NCBI GenBank assembly: GCA_002470465.1
Contig: DKMD01000010.1
Coordinates: 103,092-167,091, forward strand
Reading direction: 5' to 3'
Source: Pluralibacter sp. UBA7423
GTDB taxonomy: Bacteria > Pseudomonadota > Gammaproteobacteria > Enterobacterales > Enterobacteriaceae
Length of the DNA: 64,000 bases
Under the pieces are notes generated by a model. The model was given only the letters and a program-made list of their open reading frames with translations, did no database searches and was not told the DNA's origin. Position 1 is the first letter of the stretch. Each line of letters starts with the position of its first letter. The translations under genes and the position numbers were made by a program. Below, one piece after another: positions 17,445 through 27,381 of this stretch.

Positions 17445-19592
17445 TCAACTTAACGTCTCAGTTTCATTTATGGGCCAAAAGGCCAGGCCCTTTTCTGCCA
17501 TCCTTGTTAATGCATCGCACGGCGTAAACCGTGGCCCATACTGGGCAGCCAGGCGTTGCAGAATCGCCACGACTTCTCCCGCGCCGAGACTATCCATATA
17601 GCGGAACGGGCCGCCTAAAAACGGCGGGAATCCAATACCAAACACGGCACCGATGTCGCCATCACGTGCGCTACGAACCACCTGCTCATCGAAGCAGCGT
17701 GCCGCTTCATTGAGCATCATCATCACGCAGCGTTCGGCAATCTGCTGCCCGGAAAGCTGCCCTTTCTGCCCGCTGCCAATAAGCGTATAAATTGCAGGGT
17801 CAGGCTGTTTTTTGCTTTTACGCCCTTTCGCGCCGTAAAGATAGAAACCGCGACCATTTTTTCTGCCTTTGCGATCGTCGTTCAAAATTGCGCTGATGAT
17901 ATTTGCAGGTGCGCTAAAACGATCTCCGTAAGCACTTTCCAGTACAGGAATAATTTTAGTCCCGGTATCAATCCCGACCTCATCCAAAAGTTGGATTGGC
18001 CCTACCGGGAAGCCAAATTTCGTCAGCGCGCCGTCAATCCTGTCGATGGATTCGCCTTCGGTCAGCAACCGCATTGCTTCATTAATATAAGGAGCCAGAA
18101 TGCGATTGACGTAAAACCCGGCTTTATCGGCGACCACTACCGGCGTTTTGCCCAGCTGTTTCGCCAGTTTGACCGTAGTGGCAATCGTCGTCTCAGACGT
18201 TCCAGCGTGGGGGATAACCTCCACCAGCGGCATTTTTTCTACCGGGCTGAAGAAGTGAAGGCCAATCACCTGCTCCGGGCGCTGTGCCTGCGCGGCGATA
18301 TCACCAATCGGCAGCGACGAGGTATTGGAGGCAAAAATCGTATGAGGCGCAAAGTTCGCTTCAACGTCCGCCACCATTTGCTGCTTGAGGGATAAATCCT
18401 CAAAAACGGCCTCAATTACCATGTCACGTTGCGCAAAACCGCGATAGTCGGTCGTGCCTGAGATCAATGCCATCTGGCTGTCTCGTTCACTGGATCTGAT
18501 ATGGCGGCGACGCACCTTTTTATCAAGCAATTCCCAGCTGTACTTCAGGGCGTGATTGATCCCCTTAGCATTAATGTCTTTGATGCGCACCGGCAGCTTC
18601 GCTTTGCTGGCGGTGACAAAGGCAATCCCGCCGCCCATCAGACCCCCGCCCAGCACGGCAGCTGAATGCAGCGGATGAGGTTCAGCATCCGCACCGGGAT
18701 CCTTTTTCACTTTCGTACTGGCAAAGAAAATCGAACGCAGCGCTTTTGACTGCGGCGTCATCGCCAGTTCACCAAAGGCTCTGGCTTCCGCTTCATAGCC
18801 GCTGCTGCTGCCATGGGCGAGTCCCGTTTCCAGCACGCTCAGGATGCGTGAGGTAGCCGGGTAGTTACCATGCGTTTTCTCTTCGGTCTTCTTCGCCGCC
18901 ATGTTAAACACCAGGCTGCGGGCGACGGGCCCAGCCAGAATGCGCTCGCGAACCGGCAAACGACGGCTTGCAGGGCGCTCCTGTTTTGCCAGCTCAACGG
19001 CGGCTTCCAGCAGAATCGAGTGCGGAACAACGTCATCCACCAGCCCGGCTTTCCACGCCTGTCGGGCACGAAGCTGCTTCCCGGTCAGGATCATATCCAG
19101 CGCGGTGCTAATCCCCACCAGACGGGGCAACCGCTGCGTGCCGCCAGAGCCTGGCAGCAAACCAAGCTGTACTTCCGGCAGCCCCAGCACCGTTTTCGCA
19201 TCATCACTACAGATGCGGCTGTGGCAGGCTAACGCCAGCTCCAGCCCGCCGCCGAGGCATGCTCCGTGAATGGCCGCCACAACCGGGACCGGCAGCGCAT
19301 GAATTTCCGCCATGATCTGCTGGCCCTGACGCGCCAGCGCTTCGGCTTCCTGAGCGGTTTGACAACCGGCAATCATATTGATGTCCGCACCGGCAACAAA
19401 GTTGTCGGGTTTGGCAGAGATGAACACGACGCCGCGCAGGGCTTTGTTCTCACGAATCCGTTTGAGAATAGCCCGCACCTGAACGCCAAACTCCGCCTTC
19501 AGGGTATTCATCTTCTCGCCAGGCACATCAATAGTAATAACTGCGACGTTATCGAGGCGTTCAGTTAGGGTAAATGCGGATGTCGTTTCCAT
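17445..19592 (-). CDS. fadJ: Fatty acid oxidation complex alpha subunit, anaerobic
   Basis: FadJ combines enoyl-CoA hydratase/isomerase and 3-hydroxyacyl-CoA dehydrogenase activities and pairs with FadI in anaerobic beta-oxidation. The N-terminal crotonase domain has [16 protein letters not shown] and [19 protein letters not shown]; the NAD-binding domain begins [17 protein letters not shown], followed by [15 protein letters not shown]. Length 715 (E. coli 714). Its start codon overlaps the fadI stop (TAATG), so the two are translationally coupled. Confidence 0.97.
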   Translation of the reverse strand: METTSAFTLTERLDNVAVITIDVPGEKMNTLKAEFGVQVRAILKRIRENKALRGVVFISAKPDNFVAGADINMIAGCQTAQEAEALARQGQQIMAEIHALPVPVVAAIHGACLGGGLELALACHSRICSDDAKTVLGLPEVQLGLLPGSGGTQRLPRLVGISTALDMILTGKQLRARQAWKAGLVDDVVPHSILLEAAVELAKQERPASRRLPVRERILAGPVARSLVFNMAAKKTEEKTHGNYPATSRILSVLETGLAHGSSSGYEAEARAFGELAMTPQSKALRSIFFASTKVKKDPGADAEPHPLHSAAVLGGGLMGGGIAFVTASKAKLPVRIKDINAKGINHALKYSWELLDKKVRRRHIRSSERDSQMALISGTTDYRGFAQRDMVIEAVFEDLSLKQQMVADVEANFAPHTIFASNTSSLPIGDIAAQAQRPEQVIGLHFFSPVEKMPLVEVIPHAGTSETTIATTVKLAKQLGKTPVVVADKAGFYVNRILAPYINEAMRLLTEGESIDRIDGALTKFGFPVGPIQLLDEVGIDTGTKIIPVLESAYGDRFSAPANIISAILNDDRKGRKNGRGFYLYGAKGRKSKKQPDPAIYTLIGSGQKGQLSGQQIAERCVMMMLNEAARCFDEQVVRSARDGDIGAVFGIGFPPFLGGPFRYMDSLGAGEVVAILQRLAAQYGPRFTPCDALTRMAEKGLAFWPINETETLS

Positions 19593-20902
19593 TATTCGGC
19601 CTCCAGAACCATCGCCGCACCAAGTCCACCGGCCGCACAGGCGGTGACAAGGCCAAAGCCACCGCCGCGACGGCGGAGCTCGTTCAGCGTTTGGGTGATC
19701 ATGCGCGCGCCCGTAGCGGCAAAAGGATGCCCGTAGGCAATCGAGCCGCCAAGCACGTTAAATTTGCTGTCGTCGATCTCGCCCGTCGCATGGCTACGGC
19801 CCAGCACGTCGCGGGCAAAACGTTCGCTCGCCATGAGCTGGACGTTCGCCAGGGTTTGTGCGGCAAAGGCTTCATGCATATCAAAGAGGGTTAAATCCGC
19901 CATCGTCAGCCCTGCTCGCTCGAGCGCAAGCGGCGTCGACCACGCCGGGCCCAGCAGCATGTCCTGCCAGACGTCAATCGCGGTAAACGCGTAACTGCGC
20001 AAATAGCCCAGAGGCTTGAGGCCAAGCTCTTTAGCGCGGGACTCCGTCATCAGAATCACGGCGGCAGCACCATCGGTGAGCGGCGTGCTGTTAGCAGCGG
20101 TTACCGTGCCGTGCTTGCGGTCAAATGCCGGGCGCAGTTTGGCGTAGTCCGCAATCGTGGAGTTGCCACGAATGTTGTTATCTTTTTCCAGCGGCTCGCG
20201 AAACGGCGGCGCGTAGGCCGTCATGACTTCATCCGCGAGCTTGCCCTCTTCCCAGGCTTTGGCGGCATACATATGCGATCGATGCGCCAGCGCATCCTGC
20301 TGCTCGCGGGTGATCCCCCAGGTTTTCGCCATTTGCTCGGCGGTATCGCCCATGCGCAGCCCGGTGGAATACTCGGCAACGGCTGGCGGTACCGGAGCCA
20401 GGTCTTTCAGCCGCAGGCGGGAGAAGAGTTTAAGTTTTTGCCCGAGCGTACGCGCCTTGTTGGCATCAACAAGCGTGCGGGCCAGCGTTTTGCTGACGCC
20501 TATCGGCAATACAGAAGAAGAGTCTGCCCCGCCGGCGATCCCGGCGCGAATGGTGCCAGCCATCAAACTTTCCGCCACGTTGGCGACAGCCTGGAAACTG
20601 GTGGCGCAGGCACGACTTACGCTATAGGCGTCGGTATGAACGCTCATGCCGGTGCCGAGCACGATTTCGCGGGCAATGTTGGGCGCTTCAGGCATCTGCA
20701 CCACCTGGCCGAAAACCAGCTGTTCGATAACTTCGGGGGGAATTTCGCTGCGAGCCAACAGTTCACCCACAACCATTTTGCCGAGATCGACCGCCGGAAT
20801 GCCGTGGAATGCCGTCGCCTGGCGTGCAAAAGGCGTGCGTAGCCCGCTGACAATGGCAATGCGATCGCCCTGACGGGTGATAAGCGGTAATGCCTGACTC
20901 AT
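19592..20902 (-). CDS. fadI: 3-ketoacyl-CoA thiolase FadI, anaerobic beta-oxidation
   Basis: FadI cleaves 3-ketoacyl-CoA with CoA, releasing acetyl-CoA. The 436-residue protein has the nucleophilic cysteine in [17 protein letters not shown], plus [16 protein letters not shown] and the C-terminal [14 protein letters not shown] with the second active cysteine. First gene of fadIJ, with a clear FadR operator about 25-40 bp before the start, so acyl-CoA derepression is expected. Confidence 0.97.
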   Translation of the reverse strand: MSQALPLITRQGDRIAIVSGLRTPFARQATAFHGIPAVDLGKMVVGELLARSEIPPEVIEQLVFGQVVQMPEAPNIAREIVLGTGMSVHTDAYSVSRACATSFQAVANVAESLMAGTIRAGIAGGADSSSVLPIGVSKTLARTLVDANKARTLGQKLKLFSRLRLKDLAPVPPAVAEYSTGLRMGDTAEQMAKTWGITREQQDALAHRSHMYAAKAWEEGKLADEVMTAYAPPFREPLEKDNNIRGNSTIADYAKLRPAFDRKHGTVTAANSTPLTDGAAAVILMTESRAKELGLKPLGYLRSYAFTAIDVWQDMLLGPAWSTPLALERAGLTMADLTLFDMHEAFAAQTLANVQLMASERFARDVLGRSHATGEIDDSKFNVLGGSIAYGHPFAATGARMITQTLNELRRRGGGFGLVTACAAGGLGAAMVLEAE

Positions 20903-20925
20903 AACCTTCCCCTGATAATGTAAAA

Positions 20926-20942
20926 AAGTGGTCTGACCTGAT
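20926..20942. promoter_or_regulatory. FadR operator upstream of fadIJ
   Basis: AAGTGGTCTGACCTGAT contains the FadR core TGGTCTGACC and lies just upstream of the fadI start, consistent with FadR repression. Confidence 0.8.
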
Positions 20943-21012
20943 AACAGTCTTAACTAATTTTTTACATCCAGCCAATCGGGGAAGCCGAAAAGTGAGAGCC
21001 AAAACACATTGA

Positions 21013-21050
21013 GATAAAAAAGAAAACGGCCCTGCTGAACAGAGCCGTTT
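21013..21050 (-). terminator. yfcZ terminator
   Basis: On the minus strand AAACGGC...GCCGTTT forms a hairpin directly after yfcZ and is followed by a T-rich tract (TTCTTTTTT). Confidence 0.75.
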
Positions 21051-21060
21051 AAAGAAGGGA

Positions 21061-21345
21061 TTAACGCAGACCGAGCTGGAAAATCAGGGTTTCCGCTTCG
21101 CAGCAGAACACGAAATCGATATCCAGCTGCACGCCACCTTCAACTTCTTTAAAAGTAGAAGTGATTTTGCATGGATCGGATTCCACACCGCGTGCTCTTT
21201 CGCTCAGCGCCGCCAGAGTTTCTTCGGCTTCAGCACGGTTAGCGAAAACGCGGCTGTAAGAAGCGGTGCAGTCGGTGTTGTCCATGATGGTACCAACATC
21301 CATACAGCAGCAAACCGGGGTTTCATCAGCACTGCATTTACTCAT
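21061..21345 (-). CDS. yfcZ: YfcZ/YiiS family protein
   Basis: A 94-residue conserved cytoplasmic protein of unknown function, cysteine-rich near its N-terminus (MSKCSADETPVCCCMDVG). The ATG at 21345 has a good GAGGAAATC site and gives the E. coli length; an upstream in-frame start at 21369 is unlikely. It is a monocistronic gene divergent from fadL. Confidence 0.93.
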   Translation of the reverse strand: MSKCSADETPVCCCMDVGTIMDNTDCTASYSRVFANRAEAEETLAALSERARGVESDPCKITSTFKEVEGGVQLDIDFVFCCEAETLIFQLGLR

Positions 21346-21590
21346 CGTAGATTTCCTCTGTATTCGCACTCAGGGTGCCAGATAAACAATGCTTTTATTT
21401 TACGCCCCTGCCCCTGGCGTCTCCAGTCGATATTACTTTCCGCGGCCTTAAGTGACCTAAATCACAATTAAAAATGATCTAAAACAAAAATCACCTTCTC
21501 AGGTGAACCTTTCTGGCGGCAATTTTGCCAGATGGATCATGTTTCTTAGATCACACATGAAAAAACTTATAAACAAACTTGCAACATTCC

Positions 21591-21630
21591 GTCTGGTCAG
21601 ACCTATACTCTCGGCACTGGTCTGATTTCT
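21591..21630. promoter_or_regulatory. Two FadR sites in the fadL leader
   Basis: GTCTGGTCAGACCTATA (21591-21607) is a strong FadR match and CACTGGTCTGATTTCTC (from 21615) a weaker second one, like the tandem operators of E. coli fadL. The rest of the roughly 370-bp yfcZ-fadL gap is AT-rich promoter DNA with no gene. Confidence 0.75.
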
Positions 21631-21717
21631 CTGACGTAACACAGACCCTACACTTCGCGCTTCTGTTACGGCATGTAACAAATTTTGCATAAAAATAACT
21701 CAATTGAGGTTATGGTC

Positions 21718-23049
21718 ATGAGCCAAAAAACCCGCTTTACAAAATCTGCTCTCGCAGTTGCAGTGGCACTTGTTTCCTCCCAGGCCTGGTCCGCAGGCTT
21801 CCAGTTAAATGAATTCTCAGCCTCCGGCTTAGGGCGTGCGTATTCTGGTGAAGGCGCTATCGCCGACGATCCAGGCAACGCCAGCCGTAACCCGGCGCTG
21901 ATCATGATGTATGACCGCCCACAGATGTCTATCGGTGGCGTGTACATTGATCCGGATGTCAACATCACCGGTAAATCCCCGACAGGCAAGAGCACCAGCG
22001 CCGATAACATCGCGCCATCTGCCTGGGTACCTAACTTACACTTTGTCATGCCTGTTAACGATCAATTTGGTTTCGGTGCATCCGTCACCTCTAACTATGG
22101 CCTGGCAACTGAATACAACAGCGACTACGCGGCGGGAAGCGTGGGCGGTAAAACCGATCTGACCACCGCGAACCTGAACCTGAGTGCGGCATATCGCCTC
22201 AACAGCGCATGGAGCTTCGGCCTCGGCTTTGATGCTGTATATGCTAAGGCGAAAATTGAGCGTTATGCAGGTGACCTGGGCCAGATTGTTGCTGGTTCTG
22301 GTGCGCTGAACTCTAACCCGCAGTTGGCTGGTGCTGTCGCGCAGATCCCAGCGGATACTCAGATTGCTCGCCTGAAGGGTGACGACTGGGGCTTCGGCTG
22401 GAACGCCGGTATCCTGTATGAACTGGACAAAAATAACCGTTACGGCTTCACCTACCGTTCTGAAGTCAAAGTGGACTTCGACAAAGGTGAATACAAGAGC
22501 GACCTGCCGTCTGCCTATAACCAGATCCTCGGCAACTTCGGCCTGCCAGCGGGCACCGACGGTCGTACCGTCGATGGTTCTCTGACCCTGAACCTGCCGG
22601 AAATGTGGGAGCTGTCCGGTTATAACAAAGTGGCACCGCAGTGGGCTATCCACTACAGCGCGACCTACACCAGCTGGAGCCAGTTCCAGGAGTTGAAAGC
22701 GAACGGTTCGAACGGTCAGACGCTGTTCTATAAAGATGAGAGCTTCAAGGACGCATGGCGTCTGGCGCTGGGTACTACTTACTACTACGACGACAACTGG
22801 ACCTTCCGTACCGGTATCGCGTTTGATGACAGCCCGGTTCCAGCCGATCATCGCTCTATCTCCATCCCGGATCAGGACCGCCTGTGGCTGAGCGCAGGGG
22901 CAACCTATGCGTTTAACCAGGATGCTTCCATCGACGTTGGCGCTTCTTACATGCATGGTCAGAACGTGACCATCGAAGAAGGCCCGTACAAATTCCGCTC
23001 TGACGGTAAAGCGTGGCTGTTCGGTTCCAACTTCAACTACCGCTTCTGA
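21718..23049 (+). CDS. fadL: Long-chain fatty acid outer membrane transporter FadL
   Basis: FadL is the 14-stranded outer membrane barrel that takes up long-chain fatty acids. It has a signal peptide ([20 protein letters not shown], then [17 protein letters not shown]), the N-terminal hatch NPALIM and a C-terminal FNYRF ending in the aromatic residue usual for BAM substrates. The ATG at 21718 is 8 bp after GAGG and gives 443 residues; another ATG at 21712 is too close to the GAGG. Residues 200-235 are shorter than and diverged from E. coli, a variable surface loop. Confidence 0.96.
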   Translation: MSQKTRFTKSALAVAVALVSSQAWSAGFQLNEFSASGLGRAYSGEGAIADDPGNASRNPALIMMYDRPQMSIGGVYIDPDVNITGKSPTGKSTSADNIAPSAWVPNLHFVMPVNDQFGFGASVTSNYGLATEYNSDYAAGSVGGKTDLTTANLNLSAAYRLNSAWSFGLGFDAVYAKAKIERYAGDLGQIVAGSGALNSNPQLAGAVAQIPADTQIARLKGDDWGFGWNAGILYELDKNNRYGFTYRSEVKVDFDKGEYKSDLPSAYNQILGNFGLPAGTDGRTVDGSLTLNLPEMWELSGYNKVAPQWAIHYSATYTSWSQFQELKANGSNGQTLFYKDESFKDAWRLALGTTYYYDDNWTFRTGIAFDDSPVPADHRSISIPDQDRLWLSAGATYAFNQDASIDVGASYMHGQNVTIEEGPYKFRSDGKAWLFGSNFNYRF

Positions 23050-23066
23050 TAACCTCTTATCAGACA

Positions 23067-23100
23067 TAAAAAAAGGTGAGCTCCGCGCTCACCTTTTTTC
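23067..23100. terminator. Bidirectional terminator between fadL and mlaA
   Basis: AAAAAAAGGTGAGC-TCCGC-GCTCACCTTTTTT forms a strong symmetric hairpin with A and T tracts on both sides, serving both converging genes. Confidence 0.88.
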
Positions 23101-23113
23101 TTTGTGACATCGA

Positions 23114-23869
23114 TTACTGTGAGTCGATGTCCTTCAGATCGCCCTCGATCGCCTTCGCGTTCGGGTTCTCTTCCGTGCTGAGCTTCCCGCCGTTAGCGAT
23201 GAAATCATGCTGCTGGAAGTAGGCTTCACGCACCATAATGTACGGGTCTGAAGACTGACGCAGAAGGCCATCGGAATCCAGCAGCTGCGCACGCGTTTCA
23301 ATACCTTCCACCGCCCATTTACCGATAGACATCGGCCAGGTCAGCCATGAGAGCACCGGATAGAGCGTGTCGGCCTGATCGCCGCCTTCGTCACGCAGCG
23401 TAAAGCTGCCGTAGAACGGTAGCTGCAAATAAGGGCCATAACCCACGCCATAATGCCCCAGCGTACTGCCGAAGCGGTGAGGCTGCACCCGCTGCAGTTT
23501 CGGGTTTGCCATCCCGGCGACGTCAATAAAACCACCCATCCCCAACAGGGTATTCAGGAAGAAACGGGTGAAGTGCACCATCCCCTGATACGGATCGCCC
23601 TGCAGGAACATGTTCACCATGATCGCAGGCTCTTCAAGGTTGCCGGTAAAGTTGCCGATGCCGTTACGCGCTGGCTGTGGCACGTAGTCGCGCCATGCAA
23701 CCGCCACGGGGCGCAGAACGTAAGGATCCAGCACGTTGAAGTTGAAGTCGTACATCGTACGGTTGAAGCCTTCAAACGGATCGGAACGACCTTGCGACTG
23801 GTCACCCGTGCTGGCACATCCCACCAGCAGCGTTGCGCTTAGCGCAAGCGCAGACAGGCGAAAATTCAT
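23114..23869 (-). CDS. mlaA: Phospholipid retrograde transport lipoprotein MlaA
   Basis: MlaA (VacJ) is an outer membrane lipoprotein that, with OmpC/F, removes phospholipid from the outer leaflet and passes it to MlaC. A lipoprotein signal ends in the lipobox LVGC-AS, then DPFEGFNRTMYDFN and the long conserved MlaA domain follow. Length 251, as in E. coli. Monocistronic, converging with fadL over a shared terminator. Confidence 0.96.
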   Translation of the reverse strand: MNFRLSALALSATLLVGCASTGDQSQGRSDPFEGFNRTMYDFNFNVLDPYVLRPVAVAWRDYVPQPARNGIGNFTGNLEEPAIMVNMFLQGDPYQGMVHFTRFFLNTLLGMGGFIDVAGMANPKLQRVQPHRFGSTLGHYGVGYGPYLQLPFYGSFTLRDEGGDQADTLYPVLSWLTWPMSIGKWAVEGIETRAQLLDSDGLLRQSSDPYIMVREAYFQQHDFIANGGKLSTEENPNAKAIEGDLKDIDSQ

Positions 23870-24036
23870 AAATGTCTCCCTGTAAAGAAATCACTGCTTT
23901 TACTGATTTTATACATATTTTGAAACAGACGTATCGCTATTCATGGCATAAGCCGAAATTAAGAGTTTATCGCGAGGTCCCGGTCACTAAAACCCGCTAC
24001 GCTTTATCGCAGGTAAACAGACGAAGGTTAAGCCGG

Positions 24037-24963
24037 ATGGACAAGCACGAAGATGAAAAAATCAACCGCCATACGGAAGAGCTGGAAGTTGAGAGCGACG
24101 AGAAAAACCGCGGAGAAGAGATAGAAGTGGATGAGGACCGTCTTCCCTCAAGGGCGATGGCGATTCACGAACATATTCGCCAGGAAGGTGAAAAAGAGAT
24201 GGAGCGCGACGCGATGGCACTGTTGTGGTCTGCCATTGCCGCCGGGCTTTCGATGGGTGCATCGCTGCTGGGCAAAGGTATTTTTCACGTTCAGCTTGAG
24301 GGCGTCCCAGGGGGATTTCTGCTTGAAAACTTAGGCTACACCTTCGGTTTTGTGATTGTGATAATGGCACGCCAGCAGCTCTTCACAGAGAACACCGTCA
24401 CGGCGGTGCTCCCGGTCATGCAAAACCCGACGCCGGGTAATGTCGGCCTGCTGATGCGCTTATGGGGCGTGGTGCTGCTCGGTAATCTTATCGGCACCGG
24501 TATTGCTGCCTGGGCCTTCGAATACATGCCTATTTTTGACGAACCTACCCGCGATGCCTTCACCAAAATCGGCATGGACGTGATGAAAAACACGCCTGCG
24601 GAGATGTTCGCCAACGCCATCATCTCCGGCTGGCTGATTGCCACCATGGTCTGGATGTTTCCCTCCGCCGGTGCGGCTAAAATCGTGGTCATTATTCTGA
24701 TGACCTGGCTTATTGCCCTCGGCGACACTACCCACATCGTCGTGGGCACGGTAGAAATCCTCTATCTGGTCTTTAGCGGCAGCCTGCACTGGCACGACTT
24801 CTTCTGGCCCTTCGCCCTGCCGACGCTTGCCGGCAACATCTGCGGCGGCACCTTTATTTTCGCCTTGCTCAGCCATGCCCAAATCCGTAACGACATGAGC
24901 AACAAGCAAAAAGCAGAGGCTAAAGCCAAAGCGAAGCAGCAAGAGAACGCAGAGAAAAAATAA
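24037..24963 (+). CDS. yfdC: Formate/nitrite transporter family protein YfdC
   Basis: A 308-residue inner membrane protein of the FNT family with a charged N-terminal cytoplasmic segment (MDKHEDEKINRHTEELEVES), six hydrophobic segments and a lysine/alanine-rich C-terminal tail. The substrate is not established. The frame is open 55 codons further upstream, but the ATG at 24037 matches the E. coli N-terminus and follows GAAGG. It diverges from mlaA and precedes argW. Confidence 0.92.
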   Translation: MDKHEDEKINRHTEELEVESDEKNRGEEIEVDEDRLPSRAMAIHEHIRQEGEKEMERDAMALLWSAIAAGLSMGASLLGKGIFHVQLEGVPGGFLLENLGYTFGFVIVIMARQQLFTENTVTAVLPVMQNPTPGNVGLLMRLWGVVLLGNLIGTGIAAWAFEYMPIFDEPTRDAFTKIGMDVMKNTPAEMFANAIISGWLIATMVWMFPSAGAAKIVVIILMTWLIALGDTTHIVVGTVEILYLVFSGSLHWHDFFWPFALPTLAGNICGGTFIFALLSHAQIRNDMSNKQKAEAKAKAKQQENAEKK

Positions 24964-25003
24964 AGGTGGCGGCGACACTTTGAGCAGTCAGTCGGCTATG
25001 TGC

Positions 25004-25032
25004 TTAACCTGGCTGCCAAAAAACGCTATACT
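25004..25032 (+). promoter_or_regulatory. Promoter of argW
   Basis: TTAACC (25004-25009) and TATACT (25027-25032) are 17 bp apart, with a GC-rich discriminator just before the tRNA, as expected for a stable-RNA promoter. Confidence 0.65.
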
Positions 25033-25043
25033 CTTGCCGCTTC

Positions 25044-25118
25044 GTCCCCTTAGTTAAATGGATATAACGAGCCCCTCCTAAGGGCTAGTTGCAGGTTCGA
25101 TTCCTGCAGGGGACACCA
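25044..25118 (+). tRNA. argW: tRNA-Arg(CCU)
   Basis: A 75-nt cloverleaf from GTCCCC to GGGGAC-ACCA with anticodon stem AGCCC/GGGCT, loop CTCCTAA and anticodon CCT (25077-25079), T-arm GCAGG-TTCGATT-CCTGC and encoded CCA. It equals E. coli argW, a known integration site for integrase-carrying elements (CPS-53 in E. coli). An integrase relic follows within 40 bp. Confidence 0.97.
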
Positions 25119-25149
25119 TATACGCCTCTCCTGAAGTCTACCTGGCAAC

Positions 25150-25545
25150 GTGCGACAACGTTGTAGTGAGGTTTTTCGCTACGCGATTGTGACAGGTCGT
25201 GCCGAATACAACCCAGCTGCTGATCTTGGTAGCGCTTTACAAGGCCATGAGAAACAGCACTATCCCTTTCTTACCACCGCAGAGTTGCCTGAGTTTTTGC
25301 ACAAACTATCAAGTTACTCTGGAAGCCTTATTACCCTTCTCGCAACCCGATTGCTCAAGCTGACAGGATTGAGAACAGTAGAATTACGTCTGGCTTAATG
25401 GGGTGAAATAGACTTCGATAATCACCTCTGGGAAATCCCGAAAACCAGAATGAAGATGAAACGTCCTCATATTGTTCCATTATCAGCTCAATCCTTGGGT
25501 GCCTTTCGTCAATTGGGAGAGTTAACAGGAAACTATCAGTTTATG
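25150..25545 (+). pseudogene. Integrase remnant (P4/IntS-type tyrosine recombinase)
   Basis: The frame reads RQRCSEVFRYAIVTGRAEY, NPAADLGSALQG, TGLRTVELRLA, a stop (TAA, 25396-25398), then WGEIDFDNHLWEIPKTRMKM and KRPHIVPLS. This is the central and early catalytic part of an integrase of the kind that uses argW. The N-terminal domain and the distal catalytic part are missing, and the internal TAA replaces an expected CAA or GAA codon, so the gene is dead. Similarity fades after GELTGNY near 25545. Confidence 0.85.
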
Positions 25546-26013
25546 GGAGGGGTAAAACAACGTTGTATACGTTCATATAAAATGGTTGGCACATAATACG
25601 ATATGAGAAATAATGAATGTATTTTTTTTGTGTGCCGTTTGTTAAATTTAATGTCGTGGTTGTCGCGATTATATTTCTGTGAAGCACTGTCCATTAGTTA
25701 AATACGGTTAGCGAAAGATAAAATTATGAGCTGCCATTTTCTCGCTAGAATATTATGTCGCAATTCGGCATTTTGCTATTGCCCTTGTAGTGACTGGGTG
25801 TCTGAGGAATGCGTTTTAGATAAATTTACTCTTTTTGTTTCCCTTATCAACTTTTTTGTTGTTGAGCATTCTTTTGCTGTGTAAATTTAACCCTGCTTGA
25901 AACATGGGCTAAGCTCTACGCCTCGCCCTTTAATATTCAACTCAAGTGAATAATTGGTCCATTTTGACAATCAACACATTCAATTCAAAATCACATGAAA
26001 GGAATTCATTCTA
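25546..26013. other. AT-rich gap before the fimbrial operon
   Basis: No gene is visible in this AT-rich stretch. It must contain the fimbrial promoter; a TTGACA at 25964-25969 is present, but no good -10 box at suitable spacing. I found no GATC in it, so a Dam/Lrp switch of the pap type cannot act here, and I saw no inverted repeats of the fim-switch kind. Confidence 0.55.
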
Positions 26014-26541
26014 ATGAAATTAAAATTAATTACTCTGGCTATCCCGGCAATCTTCGCAGCATCTTCTGCTTTCGCCGCTGAAGGTGAATCCAGCACTGTT
26101 AATTTCACTGGTAGCGTTGTTGAAACTTCCTGTAGCTTGAGTGCTGGCTCTAAAGGCCAGACGGTACCGATGGGTGATGTTGCTGCCAACGTATTTACTG
26201 GAGCAGGTACTACCTCCCAGGAGAGACCGTTCTCTATTACTCTCGAAGGTTGTGATATAGCCGCCAACCCGGGCTCTGTTTCAATCGTCTTCAGCGGTAA
26301 TGCTGTGAGCGGCAAGGACGATACGCTGGCAACTTCTGCTGTGGCAACTACCAAAGTCGGTCTTCAAATCCTTCAGGCTGGCGCACCATTGGTAATTGAT
26401 GGTTCTACTGCTTCTGCTGGTCAGACAATGGTCGACGGCAGCAATGAGCTGGCATTTTCCGCTCGCTATATCGCACTCGACAATTCTGTCGCCGCTGGTG
26501 ACGCTAATGCATCAGCTAACTTTACTGTGAACTACCAGTAA
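26014..26541 (+). CDS. Fimbrial major subunit, type 1-like pilin
   Basis: A 175-residue pilin of the FimA/SfaA type: signal peptide (MKLKLITLAIPAIFAASSAFA), then GESSTVNFTGSVVETSCSLS with the first cysteine, the second in LEGCD, and the C-terminal ANFTVNYQ with the penultimate tyrosine that chaperones recognise. It should polymerise by donor-strand exchange into the fimbrial shaft. First gene of a four-gene operon (pilin, chaperone, usher, minor subunit). A good AAAGGAATTC precedes the start. Confidence 0.93.
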   Translation: MKLKLITLAIPAIFAASSAFAAEGESSTVNFTGSVVETSCSLSAGSKGQTVPMGDVAANVFTGAGTTSQERPFSITLEGCDIAANPGSVSIVFSGNAVSGKDDTLATSAVATTKVGLQILQAGAPLVIDGSTASAGQTMVDGSNELAFSARYIALDNSVAAGDANASANFTVNYQ

Positions 26542-26591
26542 GTCATATCGCGTCGATTAATTTTGGTCGGCGCTTTATTGAGGAGGATACA

Positions 26592-27296
26592 ATGCCAATC
26601 TTTTTACATAATAAATTGTGGAGTGTTTCTATATTGCTCCTCGCCAGCCTGATGCCCGCGCTGACTCAGGCCAGCGGCGGTGTTGTATTGGGGGGGACCC
26701 GGATTATTTATCCCGCAGGCCAGAAAGAAACCAGTATCACTGCACATAATACTTCAGAAGACTCCCGTTTTATGGTTCAGTCCTGGGTTGAGGACAGTAA
26801 CGGCAATAAAGCTAAAGATTTTATTGTTACACCGCCCCTGTATGTCAGTAACCCACGAAGCGAAAACACACTGCGTCTGATGTATGCCGGTCCAAAGTTG
26901 CCTTCAGACCGTGAAACGCTGTATTACCTCGTTTCAAATGCCATTCCAGCTGTCGACAAGAATACAGTAGAAGGTAAAAATCTGCTGGTATTGTCAGCAG
27001 CTACCCGCATCAAATTGTTTGTCCGCCCAGCCGGAATTCACCCTTCGCCTGATGAGGCCCCAAAGAAACTGACATTTAGTCGCGCAGGACGTAAAGCCAT
27101 CGTTAAAAACTCTACGCCGTATTACATTACATTGACCGCAATTAAAGCCGATGGTCAGCCGATAAAAGAACCCGTTATGGTTCCACCATCCGGATCGGAA
27201 GACATCAATTTACCTTCTGCCCGGGTTGCATCTCTGAGTTATCAGACCATCAATGACTATGGCGGCCTGACGAAAGAAATCATCTGGAAATTCTGA
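26592..27296 (+). CDS. Periplasmic fimbrial chaperone, PapD-like
   Basis: A 234-residue chaperone with a signal peptide ending near TQASGG. The first immunoglobulin-like domain has GGTRIIYPAGQKETSITAHN and the edge strand LLVLSAATRIKLFVRP; the second has KNSTPYYITLTAIKADG. These are the family's subunit-binding features. Preceded by GAGGAGG, 50 bp after the pilin gene. It should fold and deliver the subunits of this operon to the usher. Confidence 0.92.
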   Translation: MPIFLHNKLWSVSILLLASLMPALTQASGGVVLGGTRIIYPAGQKETSITAHNTSEDSRFMVQSWVEDSNGNKAKDFIVTPPLYVSNPRSENTLRLMYAGPKLPSDRETLYYLVSNAIPAVDKNTVEGKNLLVLSAATRIKLFVRPAGIHPSPDEAPKKLTFSRAGRKAIVKNSTPYYITLTAIKADGQPIKEPVMVPPSGSEDINLPSARVASLSYQTINDYGGLTKEIIWKF

Positions 27297-27381
27297 GTCC
27301 GTTTTATTCCTTATAAAATTTCGACTTTATTTTTATTTCCTCTGTCATCTCTAATATAGCAAGTATATGGGTTAACCAAAA

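Noticed and set aside
22036..23067. A 343-codon minus-strand frame opposite fadL
   Set aside because: Antisense shadow of a highly expressed, codon-biased gene; no ribosome site and no recognisable domain.
25546..26013. An invertible fim-type promoter switch
   Set aside because: No pair of short inverted repeats flanking a promoter was seen, and no fimB/fimE-type recombinase is present apart from the island integrase relics.
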